This document shows positions 8,498-17,800 of a DNA stretch of 64,000 nt, piece after piece. Positions within the stretch are counted from its first letter, which is position 1. The number at the start of each line of letters is the position of its first letter. Location of the stretch: the NCBI RefSeq assembly GCF_030694375.1, contig NZ_JAUXYL010000007.1, positions 1 to 64,000 of the forward strand. The letters run 5' to 3'. Source of the DNA: Algoriphagus sp. (GTDB lineage Bacteria; Bacteroidota; Bacteroidia; Cytophagales; Cyclobacteriaceae). The translations under genes and the position numbers were made by a program. The notes under the pieces were generated by a model. The model saw nothing but the letters and a program-made list of their open reading frames with translations, searched no databases and was not told the origin of the DNA.

Positions 8498-9022
8498 CTA
8501 ATCCCTAAACCTCAGATAATTAAAATAATTACTAAGCTTCTCTTGATTTCCTTGCTCAAATACTTCCAAACAGCAAACTTTCCCGTTATTGAAATATCCA
8601 AGCTTAGGAAAAAACTCATGTTGAGTTAGAATAGACAATTGTCCTATTTCATAAATATAAACCTCATCAAGTGAAATAACCTTTTGCAAGGAAAACCTTA
8701 TTTCCCTCTCTTTAATCTTATTGTTTCTAACAACCAATAATTTTATTTCAGGATTTTCTGAAAAATATCCTTTTAAAAACAAATTCAAATCTTCGAAACA
8801 ATTAAAACAAGAGCTTCCAGGTAATATCAGGACCAAGCCCTCTCCTTTTTCTTTTATTTCAGGAAGATCTTTTATGTAGTAAAATCGATCAGTACTCAAT
8901 CCTTCATTTACAAGTTCTCTCAAAGACCTGATTTCAGTCATCTCAAAGTTTTGATTTTTTTCTTGAGGTGAAGAACATCCTAAAGCTAAACTAAAAAGCA
9001 CAAAGAGTTTATTTTTCATCAA
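8498..9022 (-). CDS. Small lipoprotein with CxxC (thioredoxin-like?) motif, last gene of the Cys-peptide cluster
   Basis: A 174-residue protein with a lipobox (ALGC, Cys16) after a short hydrophobic stretch. It is therefore a lipoprotein in the cell envelope. A strand-like segment EGLVLILPGSSC leads to CFNC (Cys72-Cys75) at the start of a helix, the position of the active-site CxxC in thioredoxin-like proteins. A vicinal pair, Cys150-Cys151, lies near the C-terminus. The protein is shorter than a usual TlpA/ResA domain, so the fold is inference. Its start overlaps the end of the propeller gene by 14 bases, so the two are translationally coupled. A possible role is handling thiols of the cysteine-rich peptide at 10.24-10.50 kb. 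The composition is AT-rich. Confidence 0.65.
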   Translation of the reverse strand: MMKNKLFVLFSLALGCSSPQEKNQNFEMTEIRSLRELVNEGLSTDRFYYIKDLPEIKEKGEGLVLILPGSSCFNCFEDLNLFLKGYFSENPEIKLLVVRNNKIKEREIRFSLQKVISLDEVYIYEIGQLSILTQHEFFPKLGYFNNGKVCCLEVFEQGNQEKLSNYFNYLRFRD

Positions 9023-10160
9023 AAAATAAAATTATAGGATTGTCTCCGTCTTTCACCTGAAAAAGCACTTGGTATTCTCGTAAAATACTGGCTTCAGAAG
9101 GTATTACCAAATAGGCCCTATTATTACCTAAAGTTCCAAAAGAAATTTCTTCATCCAATTCAAGTACTACATCTTGTCCCAAATAATCAAATGAAATCTT
9201 CCTTCCTGATTTAAGAATTTTTTCACTTTTATCATAAACAGAAACAAATGGAAGACCTTGATTAAAAAATTTATATAACAGGTATCTTTCAAATTCTACC
9301 ACATTCCCAACGTTGTAGGATTTATCAGAAGAATTGATATATTGGAATACATCAACTATAGAAGAATAATCCCTACCAATCAATTCATTCTCGTTCACCT
9401 TGTTTGAACCAAAATCAACATAATATTTTGGAAGTACTTCCATATTTTCACTCACATAATAAATAGTATCATTAAAAGAATTTACAAAATTGTACCCAAC
9501 TGGTCCTTTGGAAAAAAAGTCGTGTCTGTACACATGAAGATACCTAGCTTTTTCAGGGTTAAATTTCAAATGGTTTTTGCTTAGCGCAAATCCAGTTGCT
9601 AAATTTTCCCCTACAAACGAGTATAATGAAGAAAATTTATCTAATACTTCTAAATACCCCGAAGTACCAATTAATCCCTTTTCTAATTTTTCAACCCCAA
9701 ACAAAGGATAATTTAAGGAATAATCAACTTCCATTTCAAGATCATAGTTAATTTGAAATATGGATCTTTGATTCGAGTCATATAACCAAAGCCTATCCTG
9801 CTCTGGCAAAATAAGCACATCTGTAAGGTTAACATATTCATCCGGCCCGCCAATTCCTTTGGAGAGTTTTTTTTGAAAATCTCCATTTAATTTAAATTTA
9901 AAAAGGGAACTACCTCCTTTTATAAACACCAAATCATCATCAACCAATACCTTATTGATATAATCAATGATCGAGGAATCGTTAGATTGAAGTTTTATCA
10001 ACCTATCAAATGTATAGAATTCAGACAAATTCAAGATTGATGCTTGACTTGGCAAGTCTTGACTAATAATATTTAGACTGACATTTTCAGCGTGATTAGA
10101 AGGACTTGAGCACGATAAAAACAAGAAAAATAATGCTAATACCTGTAACTTAATTTTCAT
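9009..10160 (-). CDS. Six-bladed beta-propeller lipoprotein
   Basis: A 383-residue lipoprotein (lipobox LFLSC, Cys about 17) whose body shows the repeated strand pattern of Bacteroidota six-bladed propeller proteins (BF3164/DUF4934 type). Examples are LVFIKGGSSLFKFKLNGDF, then KGIGGPDEYVNLTDVLI, then RLWLYDSNQRSIFQINYDL. In many Bacteroidota such genes sit beside genes for short secreted peptides (NVEALA-type). Here the gene follows a cysteine-rich peptide gene and precedes a CxxC lipoprotein. The role is unknown; surface binding or processing of the peptide is inference. A hairpin with a T run lies between the peptide gene and this gene, so expression probably depends on readthrough or an internal promoter. 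Confidence 0.75.
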   Translation of the reverse strand: MKIKLQVLALFFLFLSCSSPSNHAENVSLNIISQDLPSQASILNLSEFYTFDRLIKLQSNDSSIIDYINKVLVDDDLVFIKGGSSLFKFKLNGDFQKKLSKGIGGPDEYVNLTDVLILPEQDRLWLYDSNQRSIFQINYDLEMEVDYSLNYPLFGVEKLEKGLIGTSGYLEVLDKFSSLYSFVGENLATGFALSKNHLKFNPEKARYLHVYRHDFFSKGPVGYNFVNSFNDTIYYVSENMEVLPKYYVDFGSNKVNENELIGRDYSSIVDVFQYINSSDKSYNVGNVVEFERYLLYKFFNQGLPFVSVYDKSEKILKSGRKISFDYLGQDVVLELDEEISFGTLGNNRAYLVIPSEASILREYQVLFQVKDGDNPIILFFDEK

Positions 10161-10183
10161 AGTTTGAAATTAAATAAAATCCT

Positions 10184-10222
10184 AAAAAAAAGTGCTATTC
10201 ATCTTCGAGAGAAAAATAGCAC
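10184..10222 (-). terminator. Intercistronic rho-independent terminator after the Cys-rich peptide gene
   Basis: On the minus strand GTGCTATT pairs with AATAGCAC around a loop of about 15 bases and is followed by eight T. It lies between the peptide stop codon and the propeller start. This suggests high expression of the peptide alone with partial readthrough into the two lipoprotein genes. Confidence 0.7.
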
Positions 10223-10240
10223 CTATACCAAAACCATAAT

Positions 10241-10504
10241 TTAAGAATGTGAACCTCCACATCCAGCTGCATAACAACAAGAAGAATCAGTGTTTGCGCA
10301 ACAATATCTACTTCCTGAAGAATTTCCCATTAATGGTCCACAGCTTGGAGCTGGTGGATCGCACATTGTTTGTGAGTATCCATTTGGAATTACACTCGAA
10401 AGAAGGAGGCTTTTCTCTCCACCTGGACTTGAAAGATCTAGGGAAAACAACCCTAAAAAACACAGGGCAAAAATGCCCGTCAACTGAATTAATCGTTTTT
10501 TCAT
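10241..10504 (-). CDS. Secreted small cysteine-rich peptide precursor (NVEALA-like layout)
   Basis: An 87-residue precursor starting MKKRLIQLTGIFALCFLGLF, a positively charged start with one hydrophobic helix. A short linker follows (residues 21-46, ending NGYSQ) and then a C-terminal segment with seven cysteines (48, 55, 68, 69, 76, 77, 82), including two CC pairs and a final CGGSHS. The layout matches the short secreted peptides encoded next to six-bladed propeller lipoproteins in Bacteroidota (NVEALA family). However, the NVEALA motif itself is absent. The mature product could be a disulfide-rich peptide. The first gene of a three-gene AT-rich cluster, it has its own terminator. The function is unknown. 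The coding call rests on the signal-like start, the Cys pattern and the neighbours. Confidence 0.7.
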   Translation of the reverse strand: MKKRLIQLTGIFALCFLGLFSLDLSSPGGEKSLLLSSVIPNGYSQTMCDPPAPSCGPLMGNSSGSRYCCANTDSSCCYAAGCGGSHS

Positions 10505-10894
10505 GATAATATGATTTTAAAAGTGGAACATAAACTAATTGAAACCAGTAAAATTAAATATCAAACTTTTCTTAATTCCGCATATCCATTTAACTAAACC
10601 CAAAATATTGAATTTTTATTTATTTCAGAATAAAATTTTACCCCCCCCCCAATTTCACTTTTAATTATTCAAAAGAAAATTTCTTTCGAAATCGATTCCG
10701 TAAATTATAATTTTAATTTCAAAATTCAGGAAAAATTCCTTTTACAACATTCTATCGCAATCCTTTCCGTTGATTTTCAAATCAATAACCCCAAGTCATC
10801 ATTCTGATTCTTAAATTTAGGAAATCCTAACTACTAAAATTTAAACATTTTTTATATTCATATTCAATAGTTTCAACCCAAAAATACCCCCATC
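10505..10894. other. AT-rich intergenic region with a C10 homopolymer
   Basis: This gap of 390 bases contains no gene. It separates the divergent peptide gene (minus) and Gfo/Idh/MocA gene (plus). It is strongly AT-rich except for an uninterrupted run of ten C at 10641-10650, about 137 bases upstream of the peptide start codon. The run could vary by slipped-strand mispairing and alter promoter spacing. No promoter of the TTTG/TAnnTTTG type could be placed with confidence. Confidence 0.6.
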
Positions 10895-12319
10895 ATGTCA
10901 ACCAATAGACGAACCTTTCTCAAATCCGGAGCGACAGCTGCACTTGGGCTTTCGGGATTGACCATCCTATCCCCCAATGTCTTCGGAAAGTCCATGGGCT
11001 ACGTGGCACCCAGTGATAAAGTCAACCTTGCCTGCATCGGCATCGGAAATCGTGGCAATGAAATTATCAAGGCCTTGGATAAAACCGGACTCTGCAATAT
11101 CGTCGCCCTCTGCGATGTGGACATGGGTGCCAAACAGACTTTGGAGGTGATGGGGATGTTTCCCAAAGCCAAAAAATATCAGGACTTCCGCAAGATGTTT
11201 AAAGAGATCGGAAAGGAGTTTGACGCAGTCAGTATTGCCACACCTGATTTTTCACACTTCCCGGTGACGATGATGGCATTGGCAGAAGGAAAGCATGTCT
11301 ATGTGGAGAAGCCCATGGCGCGTACTTTTCAAGAGGTGGACTTGATGATGGCTGCCGCCAAAAAATATCCAAAACTGGCCACCCAAATGGGAAACCAAGG
11401 GCACTCAGAAGGCAACTATTTCCAGTTCAAGGCATGGAAAGAGGCCGGCATCATCAAAGATGTCACCGCGATGACCGCGCACATGAACAGCCGTAGAAGA
11501 TGGCACGATTGGGATCCCAAAATCACGAGATTTCCGGCCGCTGAGCCTGTTCCATCTACTTTAGATTGGGATACATGGACAAGTCAAGCTCGAACGCATC
11601 CTTACAATAAGGACTATCACAACGGACAGTGGAGATGCTGGTACGACTTCGGCATGGGAGCCTTGGGAGATTGGGGAGCGCACATTATGGATACAGCGCA
11701 CGAGTTTTTGGATTTGGGACTGCCTTACGAGATCAACCCCACCAAACTGAGTGGACACAACATGTTCTTTTTCCCGATGTCCACCACGCTTGAATTCAAG
11801 TTTCCCGCACGGGGAGCCATGCCTCCCATGACGATCACTTGGCAGGATGGATTGGACAATATCCCTTCTGTCCCTGATGGCTATGGCGTATCCGAACTCG
11901 ATCCAAACATCCCGCCACCAAGCAACGGACAGATCCAGCCGGCAAAGTTGAATCCCGGAAAGATCATCTACAGTAAGGAGCTGACTTTCAAGGGAGGCTC
12001 GCACGGAAGTACGCTTTCGATCATTCCTGAGCAAAAGGCCAAAGAATGGGAATCCAAACTTCCTGTAGTACCCGAAAGCCCTTCCAACCATTTTGCCAAT
12101 TTCCTGAAAGCCTGCAAAGGGGAGGAAAAGACCCGATCACCGTTTGAAATCGCAGGGCCACTCAGTCAGGTATTCTGCCTCGGCGTGATGGCGCAGCAAA
12201 TGGGTGTAAAACTGGAATTTGATCGGGAGACTAGGCAGATCACCAATAATCCGCTTGCCAATCAGGTCTTGGCTGGCATGCCGCCAAGAAAGGGATGGGA
12301 GGAGTTTTATAGAGTTTAG
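10895..12319 (+). CDS. Tat-exported Gfo/Idh/MocA-family oxidoreductase
   Basis: A 474-residue NAD(P)-dependent sugar oxidoreductase-like protein. It begins with a twin-arginine signal (NRRTFLKSG, Arg5-Arg6), so it is exported folded, probably with bound cofactor. The Rossmann site GIGNRGNE is at 49-56, and the family EKP motif is at 138-140 (VYVEKPMAR). A DWGAHIMDTAHEF segment supplies the catalytic-region His. The family oxidises or reduces sugars and glycosides, and Tat-exported members are common in Bacteroidota polysaccharide and keto-sugar pathways. It is single, followed by a strong terminator. Together with the ThuA and TIM-barrel genes it hints at a dispersed sugar-oxidation pathway. 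Confidence 0.88.
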   Translation: MSTNRRTFLKSGATAALGLSGLTILSPNVFGKSMGYVAPSDKVNLACIGIGNRGNEIIKALDKTGLCNIVALCDVDMGAKQTLEVMGMFPKAKKYQDFRKMFKEIGKEFDAVSIATPDFSHFPVTMMALAEGKHVYVEKPMARTFQEVDLMMAAAKKYPKLATQMGNQGHSEGNYFQFKAWKEAGIIKDVTAMTAHMNSRRRWHDWDPKITRFPAAEPVPSTLDWDTWTSQARTHPYNKDYHNGQWRCWYDFGMGALGDWGAHIMDTAHEFLDLGLPYEINPTKLSGHNMFFFPMSTTLEFKFPARGAMPPMTITWQDGLDNIPSVPDGYGVSELDPNIPPPSNGQIQPAKLNPGKIIYSKELTFKGGSHGSTLSIIPEQKAKEWESKLPVVPESPSNHFANFLKACKGEEKTRSPFEIAGPLSQVFCLGVMAQQMGVKLEFDRETRQITNNPLANQVLAGMPPRKGWEEFYRV

Positions 12320-12343
12320 ACTTAAGACGCTAGATAAAAGACT

Positions 12344-12375
12344 AAAGACCGTCAGATTTGATCTGGCGGTCTTTT
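12344..12375 (+). terminator. Rho-independent terminator after the Gfo/Idh/MocA gene
   Basis: AAAGACCGTCAGAT pairs with ATCTGGCGGTCTTT (one G-T pair) around a three-base loop and is followed by TT. The near-symmetric flanks let it act on both strands. Confidence 0.8.
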
Positions 12376-12488
12376 GATTTATAAAAAAAAACGAAAGGAG
12401 CCTCAGCACAAGACTTTGAAAGCAAAAACTAGAAACTTTTCCTAAATCGAATGGAATCTAAAATTTTTCAATTTTCCAATTCTTCAAT

Positions 12489-13721
12489 TCATTTTTCCAA
12501 TTTTTCCAATCGCTCCAAAAGCGGAGGATGTGAATAATTGACAAACACATACCAGGGATGCGGATTGATATTGCTGAGCGTCTTGACAGACAGTGTTTTT
12601 AATGCTTCGGCTAAAGGTTCCCCGGCAAACGTCTGCTTTGCAAATTCATCAGCCTCAAATTCATTTTTCCGACTCAGCCAATTCATCCCAATTCCCAAAA
12701 TCAGTGAAATAGGTGTGAAGAGCATCGTAAACCCAATAATATTCAATTCCGCTGACCATGCCTGACCTCCAAGCGCAATACTCATGTTTTCTGAAAAAAT
12801 GAATTGGGCAAGCAAAAAAAGCATCAGTCCGACCTGAAGTATCGCAGTGACCATACTCCAAATGATGTGCTTTTTTTTGTAATGCCCTACCTCATGCGCC
12901 AGTACAGCCACTAGTTCATCCGGTGGATGTTGATCCAGAAGCGTATCATAAAGCACTACTTTTTTCCGCTTCCCAAACCCTGAAAAAAAAGCATTGGCCT
13001 TGGAGGATCGCTTGCTTCCGTCGATTACAAAAATATTGTCCAATGGAAAATCTACCGATTTGGCATACTGAAGGATTTTGTCCTTCAGCTCTCCGTCTTC
13101 AAGGGGAGTAAGTTTATTGAAAAGTGGGAGGATCCATGCGATATAAAACAAATTGACCAAAACCATGAAAACTGCCGCGATAATCCAGAACTGCCACCAG
13201 AAATTTTTACCCATCTGATGAATCAGCCAAAAGAAAACCAGCAACAATCCTCCACCCACAAGAATCGAAAGCACATAGGCTTTTAATTTATCAGAAAAGA
13301 AGGTGCTGACAGTGGTTTTGTTGAAGCCGAATTTCTCTTCGATTACGAATGTATTATAGTAATCAAAAGGCAGGCTAAGAATATCCGATCCTATAAAAAT
13401 CACTCCAAAGAACACCAGGGACTTAACCAATGGAGCGAATCCAAATCCTGCTACCCAAGTATCAATTGTTCCGAACCAACCTAGAGCGATAAATAAAAAA
13501 GTCACGACAAATGAAAAAACGCCCGTTAAGAATTGAAAGCTAAAATTTTCTAGTTGATAAGCTTTTGATTCTTGGAGTTTTGCGGGATTGAGGTATTCCG
13601 AAAGCGTACCCGGAATTTTGGGGATTGGATTCTTTACATTTAAATAGGCAAGTATTTTTTTTGCCAAAAATCCAAACACTAAAACCCCGACTAGCAGGTA
13701 CTTCAAATTTTCGGGATTCAT
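12489..13721 (-). CDS. M48-family zinc metalloprotease, Ste24/CAAX-protease-like
   Basis: A 410-residue integral membrane protease with about seven hydrophobic helices. The zinc motif HEVGH is at residues 276-280, followed by YKKKH. The third ligand is in NEFEADEFA (about 353-361). The N-terminal YLNPAKLQESKAYQ segment and the LPFDYYNTFVIEEKFGFN loop are typical of the Ste24 subgroup. Bacterial members probably process or degrade membrane proteins; a prenyl substrate is not implied. It ends five bases from the PorP/SprF stop side and is the second gene of that minus-strand transcript, so a link with envelope protein quality control is plausible but inferred. Confidence 0.88.
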   Translation of the reverse strand: MNPENLKYLLVGVLVFGFLAKKILAYLNVKNPIPKIPGTLSEYLNPAKLQESKAYQLENFSFQFLTGVFSFVVTFLFIALGWFGTIDTWVAGFGFAPLVKSLVFFGVIFIGSDILSLPFDYYNTFVIEEKFGFNKTTVSTFFSDKLKAYVLSILVGGGLLLVFFWLIHQMGKNFWWQFWIIAAVFMVLVNLFYIAWILPLFNKLTPLEDGELKDKILQYAKSVDFPLDNIFVIDGSKRSSKANAFFSGFGKRKKVVLYDTLLDQHPPDELVAVLAHEVGHYKKKHIIWSMVTAILQVGLMLFLLAQFIFSENMSIALGGQAWSAELNIIGFTMLFTPISLILGIGMNWLSRKNEFEADEFAKQTFAGEPLAEALKTLSVKTLSNINPHPWYVFVNYSHPPLLERLEKLEK

Positions 13722-13726
13722 GAGGA

Positions 13727-14773
13727 TTAGAATTTAGGACAAGGTAAAATAGTGTCCCGTCGCAGGGGCTTACCTTGATAGCTGTTGGGTAAGGTCCAGG
13801 ACAAACTCAATTCATGAGCTCCACCAGACTGAATTCCCAACTGAGAAACGGTGTAATCAAAGCTGTAGCCGATATTCAGCCCGCTGAGTAAGTTGACACC
13901 AACCATCATCACGATGGCATCTCGATTACTTTGATTTTCTACAGGCTTGTATGGCAAACCTCTATACCAAAGCCCAAAAACAAGCGGTTCTACATAAAAA
14001 TATGCACCTATATCCAATTGCTCAAATGGTCCTTGCCGCTTGTAATTGATTGTTGGAGTAAAGTAACGTTGTCTCCTCATGTGTGTGAAATCACTCCGCA
14101 TACTTCCTTCACCCAGCGGTATCCGATAACCTGCATGAAAGGAAAACTTTGCCGGTAAAGGACTAATGCCATCGATAAAGGATTGGTTAGGCTCATTAAC
14201 ATGGTGAGCTGTAGCCCCGATCCAAAGATTTTCCGTAAATAGAAGTCCTCCAAAAGAAAGCGAGAGCATCCCCACCGGATCCCCAAGACCAGGAATATCC
14301 GTCCCGGGAAATGTGGGCCCAAATGGATCAGCTGGATTAATCTGATTGGCAAAAACTAAATTTTCATAAAAGCCGATTTCTCTACGAATGTAACTCGCTT
14401 GAAATCCCGGACGGAAATAAACATTATCGGCGATTTTCAATTCATAAGAATAAATAGCTGAAATCGTAGTCGATCGAAGCTTAGCCGCTCCTTCTGTATC
14501 CTGCATCAGATGAATGCCGATTCCACTGTTATAGTCAGGAAGATAGGTGTCGTAGTAGGCAGAAAATGTGGTGAATTGCGCATCGATGGAAGGCCATTGA
14601 TTTCGGTAGTTGAAACCGACCCGACCTGTTAACTCACCGCCGGCCATTGCAGGATTCAAATAAAGCGGTGCCGCATAATACTGGCTATATTGCGGATCCT
14701 GAGCAAATGATTTCACGGACAGGCCCAGCCCACATCCGATGAAAAAAACAATACTTAGCAGAGACCGTAACAA
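13727..14773 (-). CDS. PorP/SprF-family type IX secretion outer membrane protein
   Basis: A protein of about 348 residues with a signal peptide ending SFAQ, followed by the family hallmark DPQYSQYYAAPLYLNPAMAG and an outer membrane beta-barrel rich in alternating strands. In Flavobacterium johnsoniae, SprF-like proteins are needed for secretion of partner cargo with type B C-terminal domains. Here the divergent neighbour 83 bases away is exactly such a cargo gene, so the two are a likely secretion pair. No ATG precedes the signal peptide; the best start is TTG at 14773, though this is uncertain. The Ste24-like protease gene follows after only five bases. Confidence 0.87.
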   Translation of the reverse strand: MLRSLLSIVFFIGCGLGLSVKSFAQDPQYSQYYAAPLYLNPAMAGGELTGRVGFNYRNQWPSIDAQFTTFSAYYDTYLPDYNSGIGIHLMQDTEGAAKLRSTTISAIYSYELKIADNVYFRPGFQASYIRREIGFYENLVFANQINPADPFGPTFPGTDIPGLGDPVGMLSLSFGGLLFTENLWIGATAHHVNEPNQSFIDGISPLPAKFSFHAGYRIPLGEGSMRSDFTHMRRQRYFTPTINYKRQGPFEQLDIGAYFYVEPLVFGLWYRGLPYKPVENQSNRDAIVMMVGVNLLSGLNIGYSFDYTVSQLGIQSGGAHELSLSWTLPNSYQGKPLRRDTILPCPKF

Positions 14774-14855
14774 GGATTTGTTCGTTTATTTGAATATTCA
14801 GTTAGCTTCTAAACGGAACAACCCTTTGGTTGTTTTAGTAAGCAGTTCGAAAAAT

Positions 14856-17800
14856 ATGAAAAGAAGCCCTATTTCCATAAGGTTCATTTTAATTTTTACA
14901 AGCATCATTTCCCTGAGCATTTTCGGAAATAGTAGTTTCGGCTATTCCCAAGGCTTCAATGATAATGAGTGGATTTTTGGAAATTGTGGCAGCGGTACTC
15001 CCAACAGCTATTTATCCTTTGGAAAAGGAGGAACAGCAAATGTTCAAACTTTGCCGGGCTCGGTAATTATCGGTGAAAAAAATAATGCCATCGCCATTGA
15101 TCCGATCACGGGTCAGCCGCTTTTCTACACAAATGGCGAGTTGGTCTATGATTTCAGTGCAAGACCAATTCAGGGAGTTGGCTCAGGCCTTAACGGTAAT
15201 ATTGACGGCAGACAAAAAGTAGCCACGGGAATTTTAGAATATGATCCCGAGGGAAATAAACTTTTTTATATTTTCTACATTTCTCCCGGAGGTCAGCTGC
15301 AATATTCAGTAGTAGATATGAATGCCCCAGGTCAGGCCACCGGAAATGAACGACCCTTAGGAGAAGTCACAGTGAAGGATCAGGTTATCGGCCCTGCATC
15401 CGGAGCACTTTTGGTAGTGAAAACGCCATCTTCTCCCTCCTATCTGATCAGTTTTTCGGGTGGAAATTTGATTTCCAGAAGAATAGGGAATACACAGGGG
15501 AGTTTTACCCAAACAGACACGGAAGGCATCCCATTTACTCCAAAGGCTATCATTTTTGATGAAGAAAACAGTAGACTCATTGTCATTCCTGAAAATCCTG
15601 GAGATGATATTTTGGTTATCCCATTTAACACCGGCAACGGGAATTTCGGTACTCCTGTGCCTATTACAGGATCAGGTGGCACAGGTGATATCGGAGGTGC
15701 GGACTTTTCACCGGATGGTTCATTTATTTATTTTTCCCGGGGAAATCAGCTATTCAGGGTTCCCGCTAATAACCTCTCAGCAACGCCTGAAGAAATTCCT
15801 CTTACAGCTGGGCTGAATCAGGTCTATGATGTCAAAACGGGACCGGATGGTCAGTTATATTACATTTATGAAGAGGTGCCCGGAGGACCTCAATTGATCG
15901 GGAGAGTCACCAATCCGGATGAGGCCGATCAGGCATCTCTCGTAATCGAAGAAGATCCATTTGCCGGAACCGACTTCTGCGGGACGATTTTCCCAATATT
16001 TGCTCCGAATGCGGATATAGTTCCCACACTTGATTTCACCTGGAGTCCCGAAGCCCCCTGCTCCAATAACCCAGTCCAACTGACCAGTGTAATTACCCCT
16101 GAAAATTATCAGCCGATCTCTTTTAATTGGGAATTCACTCCCCCATTGACTGATTCGGATGGAAATCCTCTTCCGGCAGATTTCAACCAGGAGCATTTTC
16201 TAATTCCTCAGGATGCAGCGCAGGGCACCAGTATCTCGGTGACACTTACTGTAGAATTTGCTGATGGGACAAGACTAAGTGTCCCCAAGACAATCCCACT
16301 TACTGAAAACAACCTTGAGGCGGACTTCACGCCGGCAGACACCACCATTTGTTTAAGCTGCATTGATCTTGAGCCTTTACTTCAGGCACAGGCAGCAAAT
16401 GCAGGAGGAGAAGCCCCACCCCCGGGAGGAACTAATTATGAATACTTCTGGTCCAACAAAAGAGACCGCGGGTGGATAGGAAAAGAGCCAAATGAAGTTT
16501 GTCTGCCGGGGTTGTACTGGGCACTGGTCAGAGAGCCTGGTTCCGAATGCTATGCTTTTGCTGAGATCCGCGTGAAAATCTGGGACCTCCCTGACCAATC
16601 AAACAATATATGGTACTTTGGAGATGGGGCAGGTTTGGACTTCAATCCTGATCCTAATGATCCGAATGCGCCTACCCCCAGACCAATAGCACAACGGCAT
16701 CCGCAGAATATTCCCGCAGGGACCACAACCATTTCAGACCAAGCTGGTCAGGTTCTATTCTTTACTGACGGCAATTCCGTATGGGATCTGAATGGGAATC
16801 TAATGGAAAATGGAGCTGACATTGGCGGAGACAATTCGTCCAGCCAATCTGTCATCGCTGTTGCAGTACCGCAACAACAGACGCTTTATTACCTATTTAC
16901 TACCCAAGCCACCGCTGGTGGTACTAATACGGTAAGTTTTTCACTGGTCGACATTAAAGCTGAAAATCAAACCGGTGTTGGGAATGTAGTCACCAAAAAC
17001 AATTTTCTCTTCAGTCCATCTACCGAACATTCAGCCGCATTTTCGGGAGGGGATACCACTTGGGTGATGTTTCATGAATTGGGAAACAACACATTTAGGG
17101 CATACCCGGTATCCAGCCAAGGCATCGGACAGCCGGTACTCAGTTCCGTAGGAAGTAATCATGGATTCAACTCCGGAGTGGGCGCGATGAAATTCAGCCC
17201 TGATGGGACAAAACTTGCCGTGACTATTTCTGAGGGAGGCTGTAACAAAGTCGAAATTTTTGAATTTGACCAGCAAACCGGAGAACTGTCCGAATATGCC
17301 CGGATTGACTTAGGTTGTAGTGGTGATGTATATGGACTGGAATTTTCACAAGACTCGGATCGGGTGCTGGTTTCCTACAGAAACGGTGGCCCGGGAATCG
17401 AAGAGTTCATCATTAAACCAGTCGAAAACAATACTCCCGGCGCTGCTACCTGCCCATCTTGCTTTGACTCTGCCACCACCCGAGCCCAACGGGAAGCCTG
17501 CATTCTTTCCACAAGAAAACAAGTTGGAGGTACAGCGGGCTTAAATCTGGGAGCCTTGCAAATTGCCTCTGACGGTCAAATCTATGTCGCCGTAGTTGGA
17601 GACAATCGTATCGGACAGGTGCAGGTCGGTACAGGCTGTACCGCTTCCAGTACATTTAATCAAAATGCTGTTCAACCGATGCCCGGCACAGCAAATCTTG
17701 GACTTCCTTCGTTTGTGCAAAACAGCGGAAGTTCGATTCCTGAACCTGCTTTGGCTTTTCCACCAAGACTTTGTCTGGATCCTGTGGATGGTGCAAGTGC

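Noticed and set aside
10241..10504. Assignment of the cysteine-rich peptide to the NVEALA family
   Set aside because: The characteristic NVEALA motif is not present; only the overall layout and neighbours agree, so the call was kept as NVEALA-like.
10641..10650. C10 tract as a sequencing artefact
   Set aside because: It cannot be excluded from the sequence alone, but it is intergenic and breaks no gene, so there is no direct sign of error; kept as a finding.
11561..12091. Open frame antisense to the Gfo/Idh/MocA gene
   Set aside because: A shadow frame created by the codon pattern of the sense gene.
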